The notes beneath the pieces were generated by a model that worked only from the letters and a program-made list of their open reading frames with translations, was not told the origin of the DNA and did not search any database. A DNA stretch of 64,000 nt, from positions 12,091-76,090 of the forward strand of contig CAZKIO010000015.1 in NCBI GenBank assembly GCA_964552795.1, written 5' to 3'. Made by a program: the position numbers and the translations under genes. Each line of letters begins with the position of its first letter. Positions within the stretch are counted from its first letter, which is position 1. This stretch comes from JAEUHZ01 sp964552795 (GTDB lineage: Bacteria; Planctomycetota; UBA1135; GCA-002686595). Positions 1 to 8,240 of this stretch are shown here, in pieces.

Positions 1-362
1 TCCACTACGCCCTGCACCACCCCGACCGCGCGCCGGCGGACCTCGTGGGCTTCGACCCCGCCGCGTTCCGCACGCTCTCGTTCGAGGAACCCGATCACGC
101 GCGCTTCCCGGCCCTCGAGCTGGGCTACCGCTGCGTCGATGAGGGCTCGGACGCGGGCACGGTGCTCAACGCGGCGGACGAGATCGCGGTCGCGGCCTTC
201 CTGCGCGAGGAGATCGCCTTCCCCGAGATCGCGCGCATCAACCGCACGGTGCTCGACCGGCGCCCGGGTCTCGACGGCAGCGTCGAGGACCTCCTGCGCT
301 CCGACGGCATCGCACGCTCCCTGGCCTCCCTCGAGATCGCGGCGCTCTCCGCCGCACGCTAG
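1..362 (+). CDS. dxr: 1-deoxy-D-xylulose-5-phosphate reductoisomerase, C-terminal part
   Basis: The gene enters the window from the left and is read in the frame beginning at base 3; only about the last 119 residues are present and it stops with TAG at 360-362. The fragment carries the C-terminal DXR signature: a YAL-HxP stretch, SFEEPDHARFPAL, then VLNAADEIAVAAFL and a final helical bundle. DXR makes 2-C-methyl-D-erythritol 4-phosphate in the MEP isoprenoid pathway, in the cytoplasm, using NADPH. It lies 15 bp before rseP, the common bacterial dxr-rseP order. The catalytic and NADPH-binding parts are outside the window, so activity cannot be judged. A GTG at 45 is internal to the protein and is not a start. 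Confidence 0.93.
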   Translation, partial: HYALHHPDRAPADLVGFDPAAFRTLSFEEPDHARFPALELGYRCVDEGSDAGTVLNAADEIAVAAFLREEIAFPEIARINRTVLDRRPGLDGSVEDLLRSDGIARSLASLEIAALSAAR

Positions 363-377
363 ACGGTCCCTGCAACG

Positions 378-2195
378 ATGGACGGATTCCTCCTCGAAGT
401 CTGGCGCTACGCGCTGGTCGTGTTCGGCATCGGCCTCGTGATCTTCGTGCACGAGCTGGGCCACTTCCTGGCGGCGCGCTGGTGCGGCGTGCGCGTCGAG
501 ACCTTCAGCCTGGGCTTCGGTCCCAAGCTCCTGGGCTGGACGCGCGGCGCGACCACGTACCAGGTGGCCGCAGTTCCGCTCGGCGGTTTCGTGCGCATGG
601 CCGGCGAGGAGGTCGCCGAGGGCCGCCCGCCGCTGCCCGACGAGCTGCCCTCGAAGACCGTCGGCCAGCGCTTCCTCATCTACTCGGGCGGCGTGATCAT
701 GAACGTCGTCTTCGCGCTGATCGTGTTCCCGATCATCCTGACCGTGGGCGTGCCGTTCGCGGCGCCCGTGCTGGGACCCTCGGCCCCGGGTTCGCCGGCC
801 TGGCACGCCGGGCTCGCGCCGGGCACGCGCGTGGAGTCGGTGAACGGCAACCCGGTCTACGGCTTCATCAACATCCCGACCGAGGTCGCGCTGGGTTCGC
901 CCGAGGAGGCACGCCTCGTCGTGCGCGACCCGGGGTCCGACGCGCCGCGCAACGTGCGCCTGATCCCCGAGTGGAACGAGGCCCTGGGGGCCTTCTCGAT
1001 CGGGGCCATGCCGGCCGCCGATCCCGACGGCACGATCGAGGTGCAGCGCGACTCGCCGGCCGCCCGCGCCGGGCTGCGCGCCGGCGACCGCCTCGTCGCC
1101 GTCCCTGACGCGACGCCGGGTCTCACGCTGGAGGAGCAGCTCGCGCAGGTCTCGCGCGGCGGCCAGCCGGTGCGCGGTCGCTTCCTGCGCGACGGGGCCG
1201 AGTTCGAGGCCGTCGTCCAGCCCGAGCCCGATCCGCGCAACGAGACGCGCCTCCTGGGAGTGGGCCCGCCGTACCGCACCGTGCTCGCCGTGCGCGACAC
1301 GCCGCTGGCGCACGGCACGGGCCTGCAGAAGGAGGACCGCGTCCTCTCGGTGAACGACGTCCCCTGCCTGCGGCCCTTCGATCTCCTGGCGGGCCTCGAG
1401 GTTCCCGCGCCGTCCGTGCGCTGGCGCGTGCTGCGCCACGGCTCGCCGCTCGAGTTCGAGAGCCCGGCGCTCGCGCCGGGCCAGGCCGTCGACCTGTTCC
1501 ACGACATCGCGCTCGCGCTCGACCAGGACACCAACCAGGTCGTGATCACGCCGGGTTCCGCGGCCGCCGACGCGGGGCTGCGCGACGGCGACCGCATCGT
1601 GCGCATCGGCGGCGCCGAGGTGGCCGGTTTCGCCGACATCCTGGCCGCGGCCAAGTCCGCCGGCGACGGCGCCGCGCTCGCACTGGAGGTCGAGCGGCCC
1701 GGCGAGCGCCTGACGCTCGAGGTCGCGCCGCGCCCGTGGCGCGCGCCGTCCTACGGCCTGGGCATCCGCGACGCGCAGTACCTGTTCCAGGCCGATGGCG
1801 CGCTCGACGCCATCCGCGTCGGCTTCGCGCTCTCCTGGAAGTTCCTCGAGGAGTCTTGGCTCACGCTCAAGCGCATCCTGTTCCGGCAGGTCAGCGGCCA
1901 GAACATCGGCGGCATCATCACGATCGGGGTCGTGTCCCACTCCTTCGCGTCGGTGGGCCTCGCGAAGCTCTTCTACTTCCTGTGCATGCTCAGCATGAAC
2001 CTGGCGTTCCTGAACGTGCTGCCGATCCCCGTTCTCGACGGCGGCCACCTGATGTTCCTGCTGATCGAGCGCGTGAAGGGCTCGCCCGTATCGGAGCGCG
2101 TGCACGGCTACAGCCAGCTCGTCGGCGTCGTGCTGATCGTGTCGTTGATGGTGTACGTGACCTTCAACGACGTCGTGCGCTGGATCGTGCGCTAG
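378..2195 (+). CDS. rseP: RseP-type site-2 zinc metalloprotease with four PDZ-like repeats
   Basis: Membrane-embedded S2P/M50 protease of 605 residues that cleaves transmembrane segments of substrates such as anti-sigma factors. The zinc motif HELGH is at residues 25-29 inside the first membrane helix, the SGGVIMNV segment follows near 103-110, and the third zinc ligand lies in LPIPVLDGG (Asp about 554). Between the membrane parts I see four PDZ-like cores, around 137-157, 225-242, 307-330 and 392-412, each with a GL-x-GD/ED-R-ϕ-x-x-V/I pattern. The usual RseP has two PDZ domains and about 450 residues, so this one is enlarged. It follows dxr by 15 bp and is probably co-transcribed with it. 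ATG at 378 lacks a clear Shine-Dalgarno sequence but puts HELGH at the usual depth. Confidence 0.95.
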   Translation: MDGFLLEVWRYALVVFGIGLVIFVHELGHFLAARWCGVRVETFSLGFGPKLLGWTRGATTYQVAAVPLGGFVRMAGEEVAEGRPPLPDELPSKTVGQRFLIYSGGVIMNVVFALIVFPIILTVGVPFAAPVLGPSAPGSPAWHAGLAPGTRVESVNGNPVYGFINIPTEVALGSPEEARLVVRDPGSDAPRNVRLIPEWNEALGAFSIGAMPAADPDGTIEVQRDSPAARAGLRAGDRLVAVPDATPGLTLEEQLAQVSRGGQPVRGRFLRDGAEFEAVVQPEPDPRNETRLLGVGPPYRTVLAVRDTPLAHGTGLQKEDRVLSVNDVPCLRPFDLLAGLEVPAPSVRWRVLRHGSPLEFESPALAPGQAVDLFHDIALALDQDTNQVVITPGSAAADAGLRDGDRIVRIGGAEVAGFADILAAAKSAGDGAALALEVERPGERLTLEVAPRPWRAPSYGLGIRDAQYLFQADGALDAIRVGFALSWKFLEESWLTLKRILFRQVSGQNIGGIITIGVVSHSFASVGLAKLFYFLCMLSMNLAFLNVLPIPVLDGGHLMFLLIERVKGSPVSERVHGYSQLVGVVLIVSLMVYVTFNDVVRWIVR

Positions 2196-2204
2196 GCCGC
2201 GAGC

Positions 2205-3122
2205 ATGTCGATCGGCCGGCTGCTGCGCCTGTCGCTCGCGCCCAGCGCCGCGGCCGACGCGGTCGCGGGCCTGGTGCTGGGTCACGGCGGCGCGTGGCCG
2301 GAGGAAGCGCGCGCGTGGTGGCTGGTGCCGGCCTCGCTGTGCATCTACCACGGCGCGCTGGCCTGGAACGACTGGGCCGATCGCGAACACGACGCGCGCA
2401 CCCGTCCGGACCGCCCGATCCCCGGCGGCCGCGTCTCCGCGGGCGCTGCGTTCGCGCTCGGCGCCGCGCTGATGCTCGCGGGGATCGCCTGCGCCTGGAT
2501 CGCCGCGCCGACGAGCGCACTGTGGATGGGCGGCGTCGCGGCGTGCGCGGCCGCCTACGACTTCGCGGGCCGCGGCCCGTGGATCGGTCCGCTGCTCCTC
2601 GGGCTGTGCCGCGCGGGGAACCTCGGCGCGGGCATCGCCTGGGTAGCGGCGCGCGAGTGGCGCGTCGTCGCCGACACCGACTCGCTCTGGCCCTGCATCG
2701 TGTACGGCGCGTACGTGTTCCTCGTCTCCCGGCTCGGCCGCATGGAGGACGGCGAGGACGCGCGTCCCATCGGACGTCGCCCGGTGCCGCTGCTGCTCGC
2801 GGCAGGCGCGCTGATCGTCCTCGCGGCGCCGCTGGCCCGGTTCGGACTCGCCTGGTCCCACGCGCCGGCGGTGGCGCTCGGAGCGGCCGCGGCGACCGGA
2901 CTCTGGCAGGCCGCGCGGAGCGCAGGGCCGCAGGAAGCGTGGACGCGCGCACGCGTGCAGGCCGCGATGGGCCTGTGCCTGCGCCGCCTGCTGGTGTTCG
3001 CGGCGGTGCTCGTGCTCGCCGACTGGAGCCCCGGGCGGAACACGCCGCTCTTGGCCGCCGGCGTTCTGCTCGCCGGCTACCCGCTGGCTCACGGGCTGCG
3101 CCGCGTGTTCCCGCCGTCCTGA
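2205..3122 (+). CDS. UbiA-family prenyltransferase
   Basis: Integral membrane protein of 305 residues with about eight hydrophobic segments. The first Asp-rich motif, NDWADREHDARTRPDRPIP, is typical of UbiA enzymes that move a polyprenyl group onto an acceptor; PDRPIPGGRVS after it is also family-typical. The second half has YDFAGR...GLCRAGN, resembling the polar loop of the SCO1/UbiA-like branch rather than classical 4-hydroxybenzoate transferases. A second clear DxxxD motif is missing; RMEDGEDARP may take its place. The acceptor (quinone head group, chlorophyll-like or other) cannot be told from the sequence. It starts 9 bp after rseP, so likely shares that transcript. Its 3' end overlaps the convergent cca gene by 34 bp. 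Confidence 0.85.
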   Translation: MSIGRLLRLSLAPSAAADAVAGLVLGHGGAWPEEARAWWLVPASLCIYHGALAWNDWADREHDARTRPDRPIPGGRVSAGAAFALGAALMLAGIACAWIAAPTSALWMGGVAACAAAYDFAGRGPWIGPLLLGLCRAGNLGAGIAWVAAREWRVVADTDSLWPCIVYGAYVFLVSRLGRMEDGEDARPIGRRPVPLLLAAGALIVLAAPLARFGLAWSHAPAVALGAAAATGLWQAARSAGPQEAWTRARVQAAMGLCLRRLLVFAAVLVLADWSPGRNTPLLAAGVLLAGYPLAHGLRRVFPPS

Positions 3123-4408
3123 CCTCCGATCCGCGCGACCAGCCACGCCAGCGCTTGCGCGCGCGTGCGCAGCGCGCCGTCGAGTTGCAGGGTCTCGAGA
3201 TCGCGCAGCACTTCGCCGTAGAGCGGGCCGGGACGGATCCCCCGCTCCGCGAGATCGTCCGGCCCCAGCAGCGCCGCCACACGCAAGCCTTCGGCGCCCA
3301 GTTCCGCGCGTTCGGCGCGCAGCCGTTCCCACCGTGCCGCGTCCTCGTCGTGCGCGCGCGCCCAGGCGCGCAGGGCCGCGATCGCCGTGTCGAACCCCGG
3401 CCGGCGCATCCAGCGCACGCGGACCGAACGCGCGGGCTCGCGTTCGGACCGCAGGGCCGGCATCAGATCCCAGGCGTCCGCGACCGCCACCCGCAACGCG
3501 CGCGACGTGCGCAGTCCGTCGAGGATCGCGAGGCCCCGCGCAGTGGCCGGCTCCGGCGCCTGGCCGGGCTCCGGCCCCAGGAAGACGCACAGGCCCGATC
3601 CCGTGCCCGGCGCGGGTCCGAGTGCAGCCAGGGCGCGACACCGCCGCGCGATCCAGAACGCCGCGTCGGCGCCGGGCTCGCGCAGACCGGCGTACCCGGG
3701 CAGGGCGGGCTCGAGAAGGTCCGTCTCCCAGAGGATGGCCAGCGTGCGGCCGGCGCCGGAGCGCCGGAACACGCCCTCGAACTCGCGCAGCACGCGCTCG
3801 CGGCTGACCCCTGCGAGCGTCGGAGCCGCGGCGCGGGCCGCCGCCAGCGTCGCCGCGTCCGGCGCGAGGTCGAGCCCGCCGGCGAAGCGCGCCATGCGCA
3901 GCGGACGCAGGGCGTCCTCGCGGAAGCGTTCGTGCGCGTCCCCCACGCACGCCAGCCGGCGCGCGGCCAGGTCGTCGAGGCCGCCGCGCGGGTCGGCCAC
4001 CTCGTCGTTCAGGGGATCGAGGTAGATGGCGTTGCAGGTGAAGTCGCGTCGCTCCGAGTCCTGCTCGACGCTCGTGCCGAACTCGACCGCGTCGGGGCGG
4101 CGGCCGTCGCTGTACACGGACTCGCTGCGGAACGTGGTGTGCTCCACGTCGCCGCCGTCGAGGTGGACGATCACCGTGCCGAAGGCGCGGCCGAGCGGGA
4201 TCGTGCGTTCGAAGAGCTGCTGCACCGTCTCCGGCACGGCCGCCGAGCACAGGTCGATCTCGGCCGGCGACAGTCCCAGCGCCAGGTCGCGCGGCGCGCC
4301 GCCGACGATCCACGTCCGCGCTCCGGCCGCGCCGAGCCGGCGCGCGATCGCACGCGCGACCCGCGCCAGATCGGGCGAAAGGTCTTGCATCGAGGGTCGC
4401 CGCGACAT
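3089..4408 (-). CDS. cca: CCA tRNA nucleotidyltransferase (class II, poly(A) polymerase family)
   Basis: Adds or repairs the CCA end of tRNAs using CTP and ATP. The 439-residue protein has the nucleotidyltransferase head: IVGGAPRDLALG near residue 32, then RRDFTCNAIYLDP, and the RFREDALRPLRMARFAG motif that opens the neck. The usual catalytic D-x-D reads E-I-D here (PAEIDLCSA), a conservative but notable change of the first metal-ligand Asp. The C-terminal half is helical and less conserved. Two in-frame ATGs are possible, at 4408 and 4390; I chose 4408 because a TAGCTT hexamer lies 7 nt upstream, but 4390 would also keep the whole domain. It converges on the UbiA gene with a 34-bp overlap. 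A poly(A) polymerase role is an alternative, since both share this fold. Confidence 0.9.
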   Translation of the reverse strand: MSRRPSMQDLSPDLARVARAIARRLGAAGARTWIVGGAPRDLALGLSPAEIDLCSAAVPETVQQLFERTIPLGRAFGTVIVHLDGGDVEHTTFRSESVYSDGRRPDAVEFGTSVEQDSERRDFTCNAIYLDPLNDEVADPRGGLDDLAARRLACVGDAHERFREDALRPLRMARFAGGLDLAPDAATLAAARAAAPTLAGVSRERVLREFEGVFRRSGAGRTLAILWETDLLEPALPGYAGLREPGADAAFWIARRCRALAALGPAPGTGSGLCVFLGPEPGQAPEPATARGLAILDGLRTSRALRVAVADAWDLMPALRSEREPARSVRVRWMRRPGFDTAIAALRAWARAHDEDAARWERLRAERAELGAEGLRVAALLGPDDLAERGIRPGPLYGEVLRDLETLQLDGALRTRAQALAWLVARIGGQDGGNTRRSP

Positions 4409-4415
4409 GGAGTGG

Positions 4416-4421
4416 AAGCTA
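4416..4421 (-). promoter_or_regulatory. possible -10 box (TAGCTT) just upstream of cca
   Basis: A TAnnnT hexamer sits 7 nt before the upstream ATG of cca, with no Shine-Dalgarno sequence between. It is one of several such placements in the window that point to leaderless transcripts. No good -35 box is visible. Confidence 0.35.
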
Positions 4422-4465
4422 GCACGAACGGGGCGCGTTCCCCGCGTGCCGAGGTCGAGGGGGAC

Positions 4466-5026
4466 ATGTCCGCACACGCCGAACCCAGCGCGCTCGTCGC
4501 GTCGAACGCGGCCCGGGCGCCGGCCGCAACCCAGGTCGCGGAGCACGCGCGCACCTTGTCCTGGACCGACCGCCTGACCCTGGCCGCGATCGGCCTGGTG
4601 GTCGTGATCGTCACGCTTCCGGTGCTGCGCGGCTTCGCGCTGCGCGCCAACGAGCTGGATGCCCTGCGCACCGTGCGCGCCCTGGCGGCGCAGCCCGCCG
4701 TGCCTGCCTCGGTGGCCGCTCCGGGCGACCTCGCCGCGCTGGCCGCCAACGATCGCGCGCTCCAGCGCCGCCTCGAGGACCTCGAGATCCTGCCCGACGG
4801 CCGACTGCGCCGGCACGGCTACCTGTTCGACGTCGTCCACGCGGGCGCGGGCGGATCGATGCTGCGCGCCTGGCCCTGGGAACACGGCCAGACCGGCCGC
4901 GGCGCCTTCGTGTGGACGGCGCAGACCGGTCTGCTCGGCCACGCCAACGGCGAAGGGCTTTTCAGCGGGCCCGATCAGGCGCCGGTGCAGGTTCCCGGGC
5001 CCGGTTGGGTCCGGATGAAGCGCTGA
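4466..5026 (+). CDS. single-pass membrane protein, pilin-like
   Basis: 186 residues, not firmly assigned. One hydrophobic helix (about residues 40-62, LAAIGLVVVIVTLPVL) follows a polar N-terminus and is followed by a helical segment with NELDALRTVRALA and LAANDRALQRRLEDLE. The rest contains HGYLFDVVHA and PWEHGQTGRGAFVW, a pattern I associate with pseudopilin-like proteins of type II secretion systems in planctomycetes, but no prepilin peptidase site (G-FTLxE) is present, so this is only a resemblance. The start is well supported: GAGGGGG lies 3 nt before ATG at 4466. It is divergent from cca and ends 13 bp before the convergent CRTAC gene. Confidence 0.7.
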   Translation: MSAHAEPSALVASNAARAPAATQVAEHARTLSWTDRLTLAAIGLVVVIVTLPVLRGFALRANELDALRTVRALAAQPAVPASVAAPGDLAALAANDRALQRRLEDLEILPDGRLRRHGYLFDVVHAGAGGSMLRAWPWEHGQTGRGAFVWTAQTGLLGHANGEGLFSGPDQAPVQVPGPGWVRMKR

Positions 5027-5039
5027 GGCGCGCGCGGAC

Positions 5040-8000
5040 TCAGCGGCCGGGGCGGCGCCGCGCCTCCTCGCGGTACCACGCCGCGAGTTCGGTGCGCCCC
5101 AGCAGCTCGAACACCTGCGCCACCATGCCCAGCTCGCGCTCCGGCGGGCGGGCCCAGCGTCCCCCGCCCAGGAGCGCCTCCGTCCCGCGGCGGGTCGGAT
5201 CCAGCGCGCCGACCGCGGCCGCATCCGCCAGGATCGACTCCCCCGCGCTCGGACCGCAGCGCACGAGCGCCAGTGCACCGCCGGAGTCGAGGAACAGGAA
5301 GGCGGGCAGCGGCAGCCGGTCGAACGGCCCGAGCACCTCGACGAGCAGCACCTCGACCACCTGCAGGAGCCGCTTGTCGGCGATCCCGCCCTCCGCGCGC
5401 GCCCCCGCGCGGGAGAGCAGTTCGACGGCGGCCGCGCCGCCGCCCGGCTCGGGCTCGATCCACGGGATGGCCCGCGCGCCGACGCGCGCGAGGTCGGGCC
5501 GCAGGTCCGCCAGCGTGCGCAGCAGCGGCGCGGTCCCCGGATCGGCGGCGCGTGCGAGGACGACGACCAGCGCCGAACCGGCATGGTCGCGAACGGTCCG
5601 CACGCCACCGTCGGGAGCGGTCCATTCGATCGCCGCCATGGGCAGCCGGTCGCACAGCGGGATGCGTCCGACCTCTGCCCCCCCGATGGCGGGGACGGCG
5701 CCCGTCGACGGCGCGGCGCGCGGCAGATCGATCTCCTGGACCCGGCCGGAGTCCTGCACGAGCCGGTAGCGCCCGCCCGGCATCGCGCCCGCGAACGACT
5801 CGGTCGCGCCGCCGGGCCAGCGCACGTGCAACGACTCGACGGAGGACGCCGCACCCAGGCCCAGCACGAGGCGCTTGGAGGAGCCGGTGAGGTAACCGTC
5901 GCCCAGGCGCACGCTCGCGCGCAGGCGCCGACCTGCGGCGACGACGGACACGACCGCGCCGACGGCGTCGGGGTGTCCGTGCACGGCCTGCAGTTCGACG
6001 GTCAGCGTGCGCCCCGGCCGCGGATGGCTGCCCAGGAGCAGGCGCAGGCGCGGACCTGTGCGCGACACGACCCACAGGTCCTCCAAACCGTCGCCGTCCC
6101 AGTCGCAGCGCGCCGCGCCGCGCCCGTCGTCGACGAAGTCCAGGCCCAGCGCGCGCGAGGCGTCGACGAAGCGTCCGCCGACGTTGAGGTAGGCGTCGTG
6201 GCGCTCGCGGCCGTTCCAGCCGTAGCCGTCGAACAGCACGGCGTGGCGCAGGAACTCCCACGCGCGCAGGTACGCCTCCGTCGGCGGCGGCGCCGCGGGC
6301 GTGCTGTCGATGAGCACGCGCCAGAAGAAGCTCTCGACGTCGTCCGCGCGCGCGTTGCTGAGGAAGCCGTTCGGCACCAGCAGGTCCTGCAGGCCGTCCG
6401 CATTCCAGTCCACGAGCGTCGAACCCCAGGCCCAGCCGCCGCGGCGCGCGCCGCTCGACTCCTGCCCGTCGCGGAAGCGCAGCCCGCCCTCGTTCCACAA
6501 GAGCGTGTTGCCCCGCGCGTGGCGCACGTAGGCCGCGCGCTCGCCGTCGCGCCCGCGCAGGAAGCGCGGATCGCGGGCGATGCGGCCGCCCGCCGGGCTC
6601 TCCATGTTCGTGACGTAGATGTCCAGGTCGCCGTCGAGGTCCAGGTCGCCGATCGCCGCGCCCATGCTGGCGGCCACGTCCTCCGCGCCGGCCTCCGCCG
6701 CGACGTCGGTGAAGCGGCCGCCGTCGTTGCGGTACAGGTTGTTGCGCCCGAAATCGTTGGTGACGTACAGGTCCGGATCCCCGTCGTCGTCGAGGTCCTC
6801 GAACACGGCCGCCAGGGAGAACCGGTCGTTGTTCTGGTCCAACCCGACTTCGGCCGCGCACTCGCGGAAGCGGCGCTGCCCCTCGTTCCTCCAGTACAGG
6901 TTGCGCGCGCCGTTGCGCGCGTCGTGGTACGGCGCCGGCGCGCCGCCCACGACGCCGCCTTCGACGTAGCGGCAGACGTAGAGGTCCAGATCGCCGTCGA
7001 GGTCGGGATCGCCGCAGGTGACGCCGTAGAGCTCGGCCGGATCGGGCGCGCGCAGCACGTTGCCGTCGGGAAAGGTACCGCGTCCGTCGTTCCACGCGAG
7101 CAGCAGCGCTTCGCCCGTCCCGACGGCCAGGTCCTGCGCGCCGTCACCGTCGAGGTCGGCGATGAGCGCCGGCCCGGATCCGTCGAGGAACGCGACGGAG
7201 CTCCCTGCGGCGACGTCCTGAACCGTTCCGTCCGGCAGGTGGCGCAGGAGACGGTTCGGCAGACCGGTAGGCTGGCAGACGTAGAGATCCTCCAGCCCGT
7301 CGCCGTCGACGTCGCCGACCGCGACGCCGCGCATCCCCAGGAACGGGTCGAGCCCCAGCCGGTCGCGCCGCAGGTGTCGCGCGTCGTCGCCGATCGCGAG
7401 GTCCGCGCGCAGCCGCTCGTCGGCGCCCAGCACGGCGAGCGTGACCTCGCGCACGACGGGCGCGGCCGCGCGCACCTCGGTGTGCACGCGCGGTTCGATC
7501 TCCACCAGGCGCGCCTCGCCCGCGCGCACGCGCCACGTCGTGGTCCACTCGGCGGTCGTCTGCACGCTGGCCTGCCCGCGGGCCAGGAGCCGCACGCACG
7601 CCTCGGCGCGCACCAGATCGTCTTCCTGCGGGGTCCACGTCTCGAGCCGCACGTCGCAGCGTTCGGGCGTCGCGCCCCCGAGTCCGGCGCGCCACGCCGC
7701 GAAGGCTCCGGCCGCGCTCTCGACGGGGGCGAACCGCCGCGCCTCGGCGACGTGCAGCACGCCGTCGTCGAGCAGGGTCGCGAGCGTCGCGGGCCGCAAT
7801 TCGCCGGCCGCGCGCAGTCCGGGTTCGGCGACCGCGGCCAGCGCGCGCGCGGGATCCGCTCCGCTCAGGACCTGGACGATCGCCGTCCCCAGCAGCGCCT
7901 CCAGCCGCGGGGCCAGCGCCTCGCCCGGCCATCCGTCGCGCCGCGCATCCAGGCGCGCGCGCAGCGGGTCGGCCCACGGCGGCAGCTTGCGCACGCGGCC

Positions 8001-8162
8001 CTGGAACCAGGTGACCGGCGCGCCGTCCATGCGATCCGAGACGCGCGGCGCGGCCGTCGGAAGATCGGGCGCCGCGTCCGTGCACGCCGCGGCGAGGACC
8101 AGCGCAAGCAGCAGGACCGCCGTTCGCTCGAAAGCTCCGGATCGGGCTTGGGAGGAGGACAC
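5040..8162 (-). CDS. CRTAC1/UnbV-type FG-GAP propeller lipoprotein with C-terminal redoxin-like extension
   Basis: Large exported protein of 1,040 residues. A signal peptide ends at a lipobox-like AAAC (Cys about 27), so it is probably lipid-anchored. Residues about 275-700 hold at least seven calcium-binding FG-GAP/VCBS motifs of the DxDGDGxxD type (for example DVDGDGLED, DLDGDGAQD, DWDGDGLED), expected to form a beta-propeller. Residues about 718-800 form an ASPIC/UnbV domain (HVRWPGGATESF). The last ~200 residues look like a thioredoxin/AhpC fold (LPAFLFLDSGG) but have no CxxC, then a TPR-like helix pair. Function is unknown; the family is common in planctomycetes, often on the cell surface. 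It follows the HEAT-repeat gene by 78 bp. The start is GTG at 8162, the only candidate in front of the signal peptide. Confidence 0.88.
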   Translation of the reverse strand: MSSSQARSGAFERTAVLLLALVLAAACTDAAPDLPTAAPRVSDRMDGAPVTWFQGRVRKLPPWADPLRARLDARRDGWPGEALAPRLEALLGTAIVQVLSGADPARALAAVAEPGLRAAGELRPATLATLLDDGVLHVAEARRFAPVESAAGAFAAWRAGLGGATPERCDVRLETWTPQEDDLVRAEACVRLLARGQASVQTTAEWTTTWRVRAGEARLVEIEPRVHTEVRAAAPVVREVTLAVLGADERLRADLAIGDDARHLRRDRLGLDPFLGMRGVAVGDVDGDGLEDLYVCQPTGLPNRLLRHLPDGTVQDVAAGSSVAFLDGSGPALIADLDGDGAQDLAVGTGEALLLAWNDGRGTFPDGNVLRAPDPAELYGVTCGDPDLDGDLDLYVCRYVEGGVVGGAPAPYHDARNGARNLYWRNEGQRRFRECAAEVGLDQNNDRFSLAAVFEDLDDDGDPDLYVTNDFGRNNLYRNDGGRFTDVAAEAGAEDVAASMGAAIGDLDLDGDLDIYVTNMESPAGGRIARDPRFLRGRDGERAAYVRHARGNTLLWNEGGLRFRDGQESSGARRGGWAWGSTLVDWNADGLQDLLVPNGFLSNARADDVESFFWRVLIDSTPAAPPPTEAYLRAWEFLRHAVLFDGYGWNGRERHDAYLNVGGRFVDASRALGLDFVDDGRGAARCDWDGDGLEDLWVVSRTGPRLRLLLGSHPRPGRTLTVELQAVHGHPDAVGAVVSVVAAGRRLRASVRLGDGYLTGSSKRLVLGLGAASSVESLHVRWPGGATESFAGAMPGGRYRLVQDSGRVQEIDLPRAAPSTGAVPAIGGAEVGRIPLCDRLPMAAIEWTAPDGGVRTVRDHAGSALVVVLARAADPGTAPLLRTLADLRPDLARVGARAIPWIEPEPGGGAAAVELLSRAGARAEGGIADKRLLQVVEVLLVEVLGPFDRLPLPAFLFLDSGGALALVRCGPSAGESILADAAAVGALDPTRRGTEALLGGGRWARPPERELGMVAQVFELLGRTELAAWYREEARRRPGR

Positions 8163-8240
8163 GGGCGTCGTTCCGCGACGCGACGAACGTAAGAGCCACG
8201 TTGCCGGCGCGCAAGGCCGGCCGGCCGGCGCGGGCCGCCC

